Source: Thalassotalea sp. 273M-4 (GTDB lineage Bacteria > Pseudomonadota > Gammaproteobacteria > Enterobacterales > Alteromonadaceae). Taken from it: 64,000 nt of DNA. The notes below the pieces were generated by a model. It did not search any database and was not told the DNA's origin. It was given only the letters and a program-made list of their open reading frames with translations. Made by a program: the position numbers and the translations under genes. Where the stretch lies: assembly GCF_041410465.1 (NCBI RefSeq), contig NZ_CP166961.1, positions 2,294,001 to 2,358,000 on the forward strand, given 5' to 3'. Shown in pieces: positions 27,702 through 36,306 of the stretch; positions within the stretch are counted from its first letter, which is position 1; each line of letters opens with the position of its first letter.

Positions 27702-28754
27702 CTACTCCTTAGGCTTAATTTTGGCTTCTTTTTGTTTAAGTCGTTTTCTAAATAAGGTTCGAGCCAGTTTTTGCATATCTTCGACATCGTCACTTTCATC
27801 AACGATTTCTTTGCCAAGCAATGTTTCAATGGCATCTTCGAGGGTCACAATACCGGCCGTTTGGCCAAAATGATCTTCAACTAAGAAAATATGCTCTTGG
27901 CGTTTAATAAAGAGATCTAATAAGTGCAACACTGGGATGTTTTCAGAGACCCGAAAGATTGGTGATGCAATATCGACTAAGGTGCGCTTTGAATTACCTG
28001 CACGTTCTTGTTGGTACAATTGGGTTTTAATAATCACCCCGTTAATTTGATCAATACCGCCCTGAAATACCGGAATTCGAGTAAAGTTGGCCGTTTGTTC
28101 AATATTTAGCGCGTCTTCAATGGTGGTATTTTCATCTAACGCATGTACCACCGAGCGAGGGGTTAGAATGTCGCGTGTTTTGGTGTCTCGAAGCTTTAAA
28201 ATATTGGCCATAAGAATATTTTCCGAGCCGGCAATTTTACCTTGCTTGTAACTTAAAGAGGCCATTGCCAACACTTCTTCACGACTGATACTGTCGCTGC
28301 CTTTTCCTGAAAAGACCCGAGTTAAAAGACCCGACAACCAAACCAATGGGTAAACCAACTTGACTAAGAAGTTAATAATCACCGCTGATGGTACCGCCAG
28401 TTGACGCCAAAAAGTAGCGCCTAAGGTTTTTGGAATAATTTCAGAGAAATATAAAATGGCCAAGGTTAACAAAAATGCGACTAAGGTTTCATACGTTTCG
28501 CCAAACACTTTAATGGCTTGGGCACCGACGCCCGCCGCGCCCATGGTGTGAGCAAATGTATTTAAAATTAGAATCGATGAAATCGATTGATCAAGATTAT
28601 CTTTTACCTTATTTAAGGACGCAAAACCGGCGGCTTCTTCTTGCTCTAACTGGGTGATGTAACTTGGGGTTACTGATAACAATACCGCTTCCAATATCGA
28701 ACAAAGAAAAGACACGCCAATGGCTATGCCTAAGTAGATAAATAATAATGTCAT
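27702..28754 (-). CDS. CNNM/CorC-type transporter protein (DUF21 plus CBS pair)
   Basis: Integral membrane protein of 350 residues. The N-terminal DUF21 domain has about four hydrophobic segments, e.g. FIYLGIAIGVSFLCSILEAV, and the motif LYFSEIIPKTLGA. A cytoplasmic CBS pair (about 195-320) follows, with RDILTPRSVVHALDENTT and IFLVEDHFGQTAGIVTLEDAIE. Relatives are implicated in Mg2+/Co2+ efflux or sensing. The C-terminal CorC_HlyC domain is missing; the protein ends in a Lys-rich tail. It leads a likely operon with the kinase. Confidence 0.87.
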   Translation of the reverse strand: MTLLFIYLGIAIGVSFLCSILEAVLLSVTPSYITQLEQEEAAGFASLNKVKDNLDQSISSILILNTFAHTMGAAGVGAQAIKVFGETYETLVAFLLTLAILYFSEIIPKTLGATFWRQLAVPSAVIINFLVKLVYPLVWLSGLLTRVFSGKGSDSISREEVLAMASLSYKQGKIAGSENILMANILKLRDTKTRDILTPRSVVHALDENTTIEDALNIEQTANFTRIPVFQGGIDQINGVIIKTQLYQQERAGNSKRTLVDIASPIFRVSENIPVLHLLDLFIKRQEHIFLVEDHFGQTAGIVTLEDAIETLLGKEIVDESDDVEDMQKLARTLFRKRLKQKEAKIKPKE

Positions 28755-28895
28755 TTATAAACAACCAAATAAAAAAATAATAAAATGGGGCTTAAACCCT
28801 TCGATGAAAATCATTTTCCATCTCTTGATAAATATGGCCTTTTCAATCGAATTCAACTGGCCGAGCAATATATCTTAACGTCGTTGTATATTTTG

Positions 28896-29375
28896 TTATA
28901 TCCATTCAAAGTACTGACAAACAGCCAAAATCCATACCACTTTAAGCCACAAAAGCGCAATAAAGACCAAGGCTGAACCAATGTCTTTGGTTCGAGCAAT
29001 ATAGGGATCTTGTTGTTGGCATACTTTGTCAGCCAAAGCTTCGAGCGCCGAATTGACTAACTCGGCAAACAGCAAAAATAAGAGTGAAAAAACCAGTACC
29101 ATCCAATGATTGATGCTACTGGCTAAAAAGAAAGAAAAAGGAAATAAAATGATAACTAAGATAAGTTCTTGGCGAAATGCCAGCTCGTATTGCCAAGCAG
29201 CACGAAAGCCTTTAATAGAGCACCAAGTGGCTTTGAAAACGCGATAAACCCCTGTGCCATTAGGTTTAGATGCTTGGCCTTTTAGTGATGAGGCTTGGCT
29301 GACACTCGACTGATTAATCGCACCTGACGGTTTGGTACTTTTTGATATTGACGAGTGGTTATCTGAACGAGACAA
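28896..29375 (-). CDS. dgkA: Diacylglycerol kinase DgkA with N-terminal extension
   Basis: Small membrane kinase that recycles diacylglycerol to phosphatidic acid. Core residues about 45-159 match the family: KGFRAAWQYELAFRQE, the catalytic LLFAELVNSALEALADKV with the essential Glu-Asn, and ARTKDIGSALVFIAL, with three membrane helices. Compared with the usual ~120 residues there is an extra Ser/Lys-rich stretch of about 40 residues at the N-terminus (SISKSTKPSGAINQ...). No obvious later ATG would remove it, so the extension appears genuine. Confidence 0.92.
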   Translation of the reverse strand: MSRSDNHSSISKSTKPSGAINQSSVSQASSLKGQASKPNGTGVYRVFKATWCSIKGFRAAWQYELAFRQELILVIILFPFSFFLASSINHWMVLVFSLLFLLFAELVNSALEALADKVCQQQDPYIARTKDIGSALVFIALLWLKVVWILAVCQYFEWI

Positions 29376-29457
29376 ACTTTACCTTGCTGCAATAGCGCAT
29401 TGATTGTTTATTACTTTAGTATGTCATAAAAACCGAGAGTAAAAACCCGTTTTATGC

Positions 29458-29715
29458 TCAACTAACAGAAATAATACTCAATGGGGTCGCCATTTGGCTT
29501 TGAGGTTCGCACCAACGATAGGCTTCAACCTTGGCGGCAACACAACCACAGCTACCTTCACAGTCGCCACCAACGACCGTTTCAATCTGGCCACGCTGTA
29601 GCAACAGCTGTAACATCCCCGATAAAGCTTGTTCTGAGGTGCCAAGCGCTCTGGCAAGCGCTTTGGCGGTCATAATGTCATTAGTGACAAGTTGCGTCTT
29701 TATGGCTTCTAGCAT
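29458..29715 (-). CDS. feoC: FeoC-like transcriptional regulator
   Basis: Small winged-helix protein of 85 residues associated with the Fe(II) transporter. The HTH-like part is MTAKALARALGTSEQALSGMLQ and the Cys cluster is GGDCEGSCGC, similar to the iron-sulfur-binding loop of FeoC. It overlaps the end of feoB by 35 bp, indicating tight coupling. In enterobacteria FeoC stabilises FeoB. Confidence 0.85.
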   Translation of the reverse strand: MLEAIKTQLVTNDIMTAKALARALGTSEQALSGMLQLLLQRGQIETVVGGDCEGSCGCVAAKVEAYRWCEPQSQMATPLSIISVS

Positions 29716-31906
29716 TCGCTACTCCATTATTTAGCCACTGATACAGTGTTTTCATTGCCAAGGCTTTATACACTAGGGCAAAAGCAATAATAAAGATCAC
29801 AATGGCTAAGGTTTGACTCGATAAGAAACTTTCAACTGTCGCTATCTGATAATACATGCCGGCACAGAAATAAGCTAAAACAGTCGTCCAAATACCAACA
29901 AATAAAGCCCAACGCCCATTAAACTCTCTAGCCATTGCCCCTAAGGCAGATGCGCAAGGGGCATACATGAGAATAAACAATAAGTAGGCAAATGCGCCGT
30001 GCTTACCGTCAAAATGGCTGGCCAAACGCTCCATCGTCGTCATCGAGACGTCTTGTGAACTCGCGGCTTCTTCAACGGTTTCGACATCAGCAACCGATAT
30101 CCCTAAAGGATCTAAAACTAAGTCGGCTACCCCTAACAAGTTATCTGTGATACTGCTAAGCGCTTCTTGCATAGAGGCAGATAAATCAAATTCTTCTTCG
30201 GCATCACTGCTGTCTTGATACAAACTATTTAAGGTGGCTACTAAAACTTCCTTGGCAAATAAACCGGTGAAAATACCAACGGTTGCTTGCCAGTTGTCTT
30301 CTTCGATCCCCATCGGCGAAAACACGGGGGTGATGGCTTGGCTAGCGCTTGCCAATATAGAATTGTCGGTCCCTGTATTACCAAAACTGCCATCTTTACC
30401 TAATGAGTTTAAAACACCAAGTAAAGTGACCATGATAACGATGGTTTTACCGGCCCCAAAAACAAAGGCTTTTAATCGCTGCCAAGTTCGGTACATTAAA
30501 TCGCCAAAATGTGGCCACTGATATTGCGGTAATTCAATCACAAACGGACTGGCTTCGCCTTTTAACACAGTACGACGAAAGATTAGGCCGGTAACAATAG
30601 CAGCGACTATACCAATAAGATAGAGCAAGAATACGACGTTTAAAGCATTTTCCAAAAAGAATGCCGCTGCAAACAACGCAAAGACCGGTAATCTAGCACC
30701 ACAGACCATAAAGTGGCTCATTGTACCCGCTAAAATACGCTCGTGTTTTTGTTTTAACGTTCGTGTTGCCATTACCGCAGGTACGGTACAACCAAAGCCC
30801 ATGATCATTGGCACAAAAGCTGAACCAGGTAACCCTATTTTTTGCATTAAGCGATCGGTTACAACAGCAGCACGAGCCAGATATCCGGTTTGTTCTAATG
30901 CGGTTAAAAATAGGTATAAACAGAAGATCAGTGGAATAAAGGTCGCCACCGTTTGCACCCCAGCCCCCATACCATCGGTCAGTAATACAACCAACCACTG
31001 TGGCCATTGCCATGCATTAAGTTGATACGCGAGTCCATCGACTAACAGCGCCCCGGCGGCAATATCAAAGAAATCAATAAAGGCACCACCAATGTTTATT
31101 GCAAACATAAACATTACGTACATTGATAATAAAAATAACGGCAAAGCAAAAAGTGGTCGCATCAAGTAATTATCAAGTTTTTCAGTAAACTTATGTTCAC
31201 TGATGTTATGCTCACTGGAGCATTGATTGACCACTTGATTACACAATTGGTACCGAGCAGAGGCAACATTTAATTCAATATCTATACGACTATCGCCTTG
31301 GTATTGTTTATTAATTAACTGGTTAACCGCAATAAAACGGTTCTCAGCGTCGGCCAGTTCGGCTTCAATTTCGTCGCTATATTGAACCTTCAAGGTGCTG
31401 GCTTTTTGTTGCTGTTGATTTTCAATGTTGGTTAGTAATTCTGAAACACTGCTTTTACTGGCAGCGCTTAAGGTCAGTACGGGACAATTAAGTGCTTGTT
31501 GAAGTTTTTGAGGGTCAATATCTAGGCCCTGTTTTTTTACCAAGTCCCACTTATTGAGCACAACCACCATATTACAACCCAGCTCTTTGAGTTGCATAGT
31601 TAAATATAAGTGACGCTCTAAGCTGGTGGCGTCAATCACATTGATTACAAGAGAGTCTTTGGCATTGACCAAATAATTTAATGTGACCCTCTCATCTTCA
31701 GAGGTTTGCTGTTGAGGCACCAAAGAATATACCCCAGGTAAGTCGACCACTGAGGTTTGACTGTTGCCTAAGGTTAATTCACCGTGTTTTTTTTCGACTG
31801 TAATACCAGGAAAGTTACCGACGTGCTGTTTTAAGCCGGTTAATAAGTTAAACAAAGTGGATTTACCGGCATTAGGATTACCCACTAACAGGACTTCTTT
31901 AAACAT
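29681..31906 (-). CDS. feoB: Ferrous iron transport protein FeoB
   Basis: GTPase-coupled Fe2+ transporter of 741 residues. The N-terminal G domain has GNPNAGKSTLFNLLTG, VVDLPGVYSLVP and the NKWD specificity motif. A helical GDI-like domain (about 175-250) and a membrane domain follow, with two Gate motifs (FVPMIMGFGCTVPAVMATR and SPMGIEEDNWQATVGIFTGLFAKE, shown in part). Starts one base after feoA. Confidence 0.96.
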   Translation of the reverse strand: MFKEVLLVGNPNAGKSTLFNLLTGLKQHVGNFPGITVEKKHGELTLGNSQTSVVDLPGVYSLVPQQQTSEDERVTLNYLVNAKDSLVINVIDATSLERHLYLTMQLKELGCNMVVVLNKWDLVKKQGLDIDPQKLQQALNCPVLTLSAASKSSVSELLTNIENQQQQKASTLKVQYSDEIEAELADAENRFIAVNQLINKQYQGDSRIDIELNVASARYQLCNQVVNQCSSEHNISEHKFTEKLDNYLMRPLFALPLFLLSMYVMFMFAINIGGAFIDFFDIAAGALLVDGLAYQLNAWQWPQWLVVLLTDGMGAGVQTVATFIPLIFCLYLFLTALEQTGYLARAAVVTDRLMQKIGLPGSAFVPMIMGFGCTVPAVMATRTLKQKHERILAGTMSHFMVCGARLPVFALFAAAFFLENALNVVFLLYLIGIVAAIVTGLIFRRTVLKGEASPFVIELPQYQWPHFGDLMYRTWQRLKAFVFGAGKTIVIMVTLLGVLNSLGKDGSFGNTGTDNSILASASQAITPVFSPMGIEEDNWQATVGIFTGLFAKEVLVATLNSLYQDSSDAEEEFDLSASMQEALSSITDNLLGVADLVLDPLGISVADVETVEEAASSQDVSMTTMERLASHFDGKHGAFAYLLFILMYAPCASALGAMAREFNGRWALFVGIWTTVLAYFCAGMYYQIATVESFLSSQTLAIVIFIIAFALVYKALAMKTLYQWLNNGVANARSHKDATCH

Positions 31907-31907
31907 A

Positions 31908-32135
31908 TTATTTTAAAACCTGAACCTTAATTTCTTCGGCCATAGACTTACGAATGATGAGGTTAGCTTGACGGACGTGAATTTGATAAGCATTGCTCCA
32001 AGATAAATGACGTTTCAGGGTAAATGGAGTCCCTGGGATCATACCTAAATCGAGCAGTTTTGCACGCACAGAAGGGTTGGGTGATAATGAATCTATCACG
32101 GCTTTTTCACCTACTTTTACATCGGATAGTGTCAT
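31908..32135 (-). CDS. feoA: Ferrous iron transport protein FeoA
   Basis: SH3-like small protein of 75 residues that assists FeoB. The family motif KLLDLGMIPGTPF and the preceding KVGEKAVIDSL are present. First gene of feoABC, preceded by a Fur-box-like sequence. Confidence 0.94.
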   Translation of the reverse strand: MTLSDVKVGEKAVIDSLSPNPSVRAKLLDLGMIPGTPFTLKRHLSWSNAYQIHVRQANLIIRKSMAEEIKVQVLK

Positions 32136-32155
32136 GGTCTAACTTTCTGGTTAAT

Positions 32156-32174
32156 GAGAATGATTATTATTATA
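32156..32174 (-). promoter_or_regulatory. Fur-box-like operator upstream of feoABC
   Basis: GAGAATGATTATTATTATA matches about 15 of 19 positions of the Fur consensus GATAATGATAATCATTATC by eye. It lies 21 bp upstream of the feoA start, where a repressor would block transcription. Iron-Fur repression of feo is well established in gammaproteobacteria, so the match plus position makes regulation likely. Confidence 0.75.
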
Positions 32175-32475
32175 CCCGAGGATTAACAGCATGGAAACTT
32201 TTGATTTAATCCCATTTAATTTGGATCAATTAATGGTTAGTTCATTAACTTTTTCATAAACTTATATAAATAATTGCTTTACATCAATAAATTGCATAAT
32301 GTAATGATAGGTAAGGTGATTTTTTGAACGATCAACTATATTGATTGTTGTTGCGGATGTTTGCTGTCGCAAAGGTGTCTTACTCAACTGACAAAAGGAA
32401 GTGTCATCTAAATCGGCATATAAGGCCAAGCCTTATGGATAAATAACAATAATTCAAAACGGAAGCTGTAATAGT
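32175..32475. other. Divergent intergenic region between feoABC and the GGDEF-EAL gene
   Basis: About 300 AT-rich bases with no gene. It must contain the promoter of the GGDEF-EAL protein gene. A Shine-Dalgarno-like GGAAG lies 10 nt before that gene's ATG. No confident promoter hexamers or riboswitch-like structure were recognised. Confidence 0.4.
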
Positions 32476-34392
32476 ATGTCAACGTTTGTAAGAATAATGA
32501 AGAAAAATAGTGTCGTTGCTCTGATCATCTGCCTTTGTTATTTAGGTTTTAGTTTTTACAGTCTTAATAACTTTATTAAAGACGCAGAAGTTGCACACCA
32601 AATAACCCTAGAAAATGTATCTAAGTACTTTAAAGGTGATGATTTAGAAGAGTTTTCACGGCAGTTACGCTCGGCTTTTAAATACGACGATTTACAGATC
32701 ACTAATTATAATCGCGATAAGGTCTATAACTACCATAACGACCCAGAAGTATTTAACTTCATCTCTGCTGTTTCTTTTGGTTCAGAAATGACCATGATGA
32801 AAGAGCCCACTTTAGGCGCTTATATAAAATACCGATTAAATCACGACAAACTGTTTCGCATGTATTATGCAGATACGGCTTTGGTTGTTATTATCATTTT
32901 TTTACTGACGGCACTCGCCGCTTTTATTAACGCCAAGCTTACAAGCAAAGACAATCAACGTGTTTCTGGTCAAATATCGCAATTGATCAGCAAAGAGATT
33001 AAACAGGCAATAGACAATAAGCCGACAAAAGATGACGATGAAGATAAAGAAGCTCTACCCATTGAGTTTGAACCCGTCAGCCAAGAGCTCAGTAAAATAA
33101 AAGATGTGATCAACGAGCGCTTAGATAAATCTCGTCAACTTGAAAAAACAGCCTACTTAGATTCTTTAACCGGATTGGTTAATCGAAGCGGCTTTATCGA
33201 ATTTTTTGCGCGTTATTCAAGCAATGAAAAAAATCAAGATGGGGTCCTGCTTATCACTCGCTGTTCTGAAATAGCCACGATCAATAAAATTCATGGTTAC
33301 CAAGCGGGTGACCGTTACATTGCACAAGTTGCCAAAATACTCGAAAAACAACTGGTCGATGTTGAAGGTGCGCAAGTATTTCGTCTCAATGGCTCCGACT
33401 TTGCTAGTGTGATCCCTAATGTCACCTTAGCTGTTGCCGAAGAATATGGTAAACAATTAACAGGTTTATTTAACGAATATCAAAAAATGGTTGATTACGA
33501 CTCTATTGCGTATTCAGGCATTGTTAATCTCGATACCCAAAAAGCCCTTGGTGAAATGTTGGCCTACGCCGATACCGCAATTAGCATTGCGGAAACTCGC
33601 CTTAAAAACAGCTTTTTTATTCACCGAGACGATCAAGAAAACATTGAGAAAACCAGCAACATTGGTTCACAGAATTGGCAAAGTGAGCTTAAGTATATAA
33701 TTGAAAATAAAACCTTATCATTGCTTGAGCAACCCATTCACCCGACCTCTGAAAATAAGAAAATATACCATGAAATTTTGGCTCGTTTTAGAGGCTCAGA
33801 AGGGGAAACCCTGCCCACTGCAGCGTTAATTGCGATGGCTGAGAAGCTTGACAAAATTATTGAAATCGACCGTTTAGTGGTCGAAAAGACCATTGCCGAA
33901 ATTCAGCGTAAAAACCTTAAAGAGCATCGCTATGGGGTTAATTTAAGTACTCGCTCTATTCATGATGAGCACTTTGTTGTTTGGCTCGAACGTCGTTTAT
34001 TAAGAGACAGCGGTATTGCTTCGCAATTGATTTTTGAAGTCAACGAATACGGCCTTGAGCAAAACTTCAAAGGCAGTCGCTACTTTATGGAAATGGCCCA
34101 CCGCGTAGGTTCTCGAGTTTGTGTTGAGCACTTTGGTGTTGGGGTTACCTCATTTAAGTTCTTTAAAGAGTTATCGCCAGACTTTATTAAAATTGATTCG
34201 AGCTACACTCGCAACATCCATGAGGATAACGACAATCAATTCTTCCTACGTCAAATGATCGATTTAGCCCATCGCCTAGGTGTTAAAGTATTGGCAGAGG
34301 CGGTTGAAACTCAAGAAGAAAAATACACTTTCGACAATATTTTCGTTGATGGTTGTCAAGGATATTACTTATCAAAACCTGAGCCACTATAA
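32476..34392 (+). CDS. Membrane GGDEF-EAL protein with degenerate motifs (CsrD/MshH-like)
   Basis: Protein of 638 residues with a membrane helix at about 13-33, a periplasmic segment of about 100 residues, a second helix (VVIIIFLLTALAAFINA, about 135-153) and a coiled linker. A GGDEF-fold domain (about 230-375) and an EAL-fold domain (about 395-635) follow. The GGDEF active site reads NGSDF (about 305-309) and the EAL motif reads EIL (433-435), so neither cyclase nor phosphodiesterase activity is expected. E. coli CsrD has the same layout and an equivalent HRSDF sequence, and makes CsrB/CsrC sRNAs susceptible to RNase E. LapD-type c-di-GMP receptors are an alternative. Monocistronic, with a strong terminator. 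Confidence 0.8.
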   Translation: MSTFVRIMKKNSVVALIICLCYLGFSFYSLNNFIKDAEVAHQITLENVSKYFKGDDLEEFSRQLRSAFKYDDLQITNYNRDKVYNYHNDPEVFNFISAVSFGSEMTMMKEPTLGAYIKYRLNHDKLFRMYYADTALVVIIIFLLTALAAFINAKLTSKDNQRVSGQISQLISKEIKQAIDNKPTKDDDEDKEALPIEFEPVSQELSKIKDVINERLDKSRQLEKTAYLDSLTGLVNRSGFIEFFARYSSNEKNQDGVLLITRCSEIATINKIHGYQAGDRYIAQVAKILEKQLVDVEGAQVFRLNGSDFASVIPNVTLAVAEEYGKQLTGLFNEYQKMVDYDSIAYSGIVNLDTQKALGEMLAYADTAISIAETRLKNSFFIHRDDQENIEKTSNIGSQNWQSELKYIIENKTLSLLEQPIHPTSENKKIYHEILARFRGSEGETLPTAALIAMAEKLDKIIEIDRLVVEKTIAEIQRKNLKEHRYGVNLSTRSIHDEHFVVWLERRLLRDSGIASQLIFEVNEYGLEQNFKGSRYFMEMAHRVGSRVCVEHFGVGVTSFKFFKELSPDFIKIDSSYTRNIHEDNDNQFFLRQMIDLAHRLGVKVLAEAVETQEEKYTFDNIFVDGCQGYYLSKPEPL

Positions 34393-34414
34393 GCGATTGG
34401 ACTTTGATAACGTT

Positions 34415-34452
34415 AAAATAGAGAGGCGGTAAAACGCCTCTCTATTTTTTTT
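34415..34452 (+). terminator. Strong terminator of the GGDEF-EAL gene
   Basis: Stem AATAGAGAGGCG / CGCCTCTCTATT with loop GTAAAA and a run of at least seven T, about 25 bp after the stop codon. Confidence 0.93.
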
Positions 34453-34551
34453 AACTTTAAAGTATTGGAATAAGCAAGGGAGCATAGCAGACAATCCGTT
34501 TTATACACTTAGCGAATATCAGCTAATGGCTCCATAGATTTAGAAGGTTAA

Positions 34552-34854
34552 TTGAACAGGACTTATATAGAACAGACTATGATAAAAAACATTTATTTCA
34601 GATTGTTTGTCGTGACCAGCGTTTTTTTGCTAATGCTATTTGAAATAAGTCTTTTCTTTGAACAAATCAAATGGGACTTTAGCGATTATGTTATTTTTGG
34701 GACTCTATTTTTCGCTATCGCTAGCGCCTGTATATATAGCAGAAATAAAGTGGCTAAAAAATATCAGTTATTGGTGCTGGTATCTAGCATCGCTATTTTT
34801 TTATGGCTGTGGGCAGAACTCGCGGTTGGTGTATTTACCTCTTTAGGTCATTAA
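34552..34854 (+). CDS. Hypothetical membrane protein (100 aa, TTG start)
   Basis: Not recognised. Three hydrophobic segments are visible (about 17-34, 45-62 and 75-94, the last LLVLVSSIAIFLWLWAELAVG). The TTG at 34552 is preceded by AGAAGG at 4-5 nt, a better ribosome site than anything before the ATG at 34579, so the TTG start is preferred. It lies alone between the GGDEF-EAL gene and the rnf operon and has no terminator of its own. Confidence 0.5.
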   Translation: MNRTYIEQTMIKNIYFRLFVVTSVFLLMLFEISLFFEQIKWDFSDYVIFGTLFFAIASACIYSRNKVAKKYQLLVLVSSIAIFLWLWAELAVGVFTSLGH

Positions 34855-35161
34855 TGGCTAAATAAGAGGTAAATTGAAGGGGCAATAGCTTCAGTCGTTT
34901 ATGACGTTGGATATCAAGTAGCCCACCAACAAGCTAGCTTAACGATTAAAATCACCTAGACGTTACAACCACTGTTTCGTTTTAACATAGGTTCGCTTTT
35001 AAAGAGCTGTTAGTAGCCAATAAACCTTAGGCCATAGAAAAACCTGACAGGGTCTTGCCCGTGGTGAATTGCTGTTTGCAAAAACCCTACAAACTACAAG
35101 TTGTTAATTGCGCCATAAACAAGGATAATAAGAGTAATTATCTTAACACCCTGTTTTTTAA
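34855..35161. other. Intergenic region upstream of the rnf operon
   Basis: About 300 bases without a gene. It should carry the rnf promoter. Short pairing segments such as CAGGGTCTTGCCCG near 35048 are visible, but no known riboswitch or clear promoter hexamers were identified. Confidence 0.4.
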
Positions 35162-35743
35162 ATGACTGATTATTTATTACTCTTAATTGGCACAGTCTTA
35201 GTCAATAACTTTGTTCTGGTAAAGTTCCTTGGGCTTTGCCCATTTATGGGCGTGTCTTCAAAAACAGAAACAGCAATTGGCATGTCTTTGGCGACGACGT
35301 TTGTGTTGACCTTGGCCTCATTACTCAGTTACTTGTTCAGCACATATGTATTGCAACCGCTTGGTTTGGAATATTTAACCACCATGGGCTTTATTTTAGT
35401 GATTGCCGTTGTGGTTCAATTTACCGAAATGGTGGTACATAAAACCAGTGCCAGCTTGTACCGGTTACTTGGGATCTTTTTGCCTCTGATCACCACCAAC
35501 TGTGCGGTATTGGGTGTTGCCTTATTAAACTTGAACGAGCAGCATAACTTTTTCCAATCGATTGTTTATGGTTTTGGTGCTGCAGTTGGTTTTTCTATCG
35601 TGTTAATTATGTTTTCTGCCATGCGTGAACGGCTTGCTAATGCCGATGTTCCCAAACCATTTCAAGGTGCTGCCATTGCGATGATCACAGCCGGCCTTAT
35701 GTCGTTAGCCTTTATGGGCTTTACCGGATTGGTGAAGATATAA
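35162..35743 (+). CDS. rnfA: Electron transport complex subunit RnfA
   Basis: Membrane subunit of the Rnf complex, which couples ferredoxin and NADH redox reactions to ion movement (RsxA in E. coli, where the complex also reduces SoxR). The 193-residue product has six predicted helices and the motifs [19 protein letters not shown] and [15 protein letters not shown] with the conserved Cys residues. The length equals that of the E. coli protein. Its stop overlaps the rnfB start (TAATG). Confidence 0.95.
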   Translation: MTDYLLLLIGTVLVNNFVLVKFLGLCPFMGVSSKTETAIGMSLATTFVLTLASLLSYLFSTYVLQPLGLEYLTTMGFILVIAVVVQFTEMVVHKTSASLYRLLGIFLPLITTNCAVLGVALLNLNEQHNFFQSIVYGFGAAVGFSIVLIMFSAMRERLANADVPKPFQGAAIAMITAGLMSLAFMGFTGLVKI

Positions 35744-36297
35744 TGGATATACTTATTGCTATTGTTGTTTTTGGTGCTATTGCAGCAGTCTTTGGTGCTC
35801 TTCTTGGTTTTGCCTCGGTAAAATTTAAAGTCGAAGGGGATCCCTTAGTTGAACAATTAGATGCCCTGTTACCGCAAACCCAATGTGGTCAATGTGGTTA
35901 TCCAGGCTGTAAGCCTTATGCCGAAGCTGTTGCTAATGGTGAAGCGATAAATAAATGCGCGCCAGGTGGCGAAGACACCATTAAAAAAATTGCCGACCTG
36001 ATGGGGGTTGAGGCACAGCCATTAGATGAAAGTCATGCGCATGACAATACCCCCAAAGTGGCTTTTATTATTGAAGAAGACTGTATTGGTTGTACTAAAT
36101 GTATTCAAGCTTGCCCTGTTGATGCCATTACCGGCGCAGCCAAACAGATGCACACCGTTATTACCGATGAATGCACGGGCTGTGATTTATGTGTCGACCC
36201 CTGCCCTGTTGACTGTATAAAAATGATCCCCATAAAAACGACGCCAGAAACTTGGCAATGGGATCTAAAGTCAATTGATGTTGTTCAGATAGATTAA
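35743..36297 (+). CDS. rnfB: Electron transport complex subunit RnfB
   Basis: Ferredoxin-like subunit of 184 residues with one N-terminal membrane helix ([20 protein letters not shown]). An ARC-type 4Fe-4S domain ([15 protein letters not shown]) and two bacterial ferredoxin clusters ([16 protein letters not shown] and [16 protein letters not shown]) follow. Start overlaps the rnfA stop. Confidence 0.96.
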   Translation: MDILIAIVVFGAIAAVFGALLGFASVKFKVEGDPLVEQLDALLPQTQCGQCGYPGCKPYAEAVANGEAINKCAPGGEDTIKKIADLMGVEAQPLDESHAHDNTPKVAFIIEEDCIGCTKCIQACPVDAITGAAKQMHTVITDECTGCDLCVDPCPVDCIKMIPIKTTPETWQWDLKSIDVVQID

Positions 36298-36306
36298 GGA
36301 GTTGTT

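Noticed and set aside
30693..31013. A 106-codon minus-strand frame within feoB
   Set aside because: Out-of-frame overlap with the well-conserved FeoB membrane domain; its composition is unlike a real protein.
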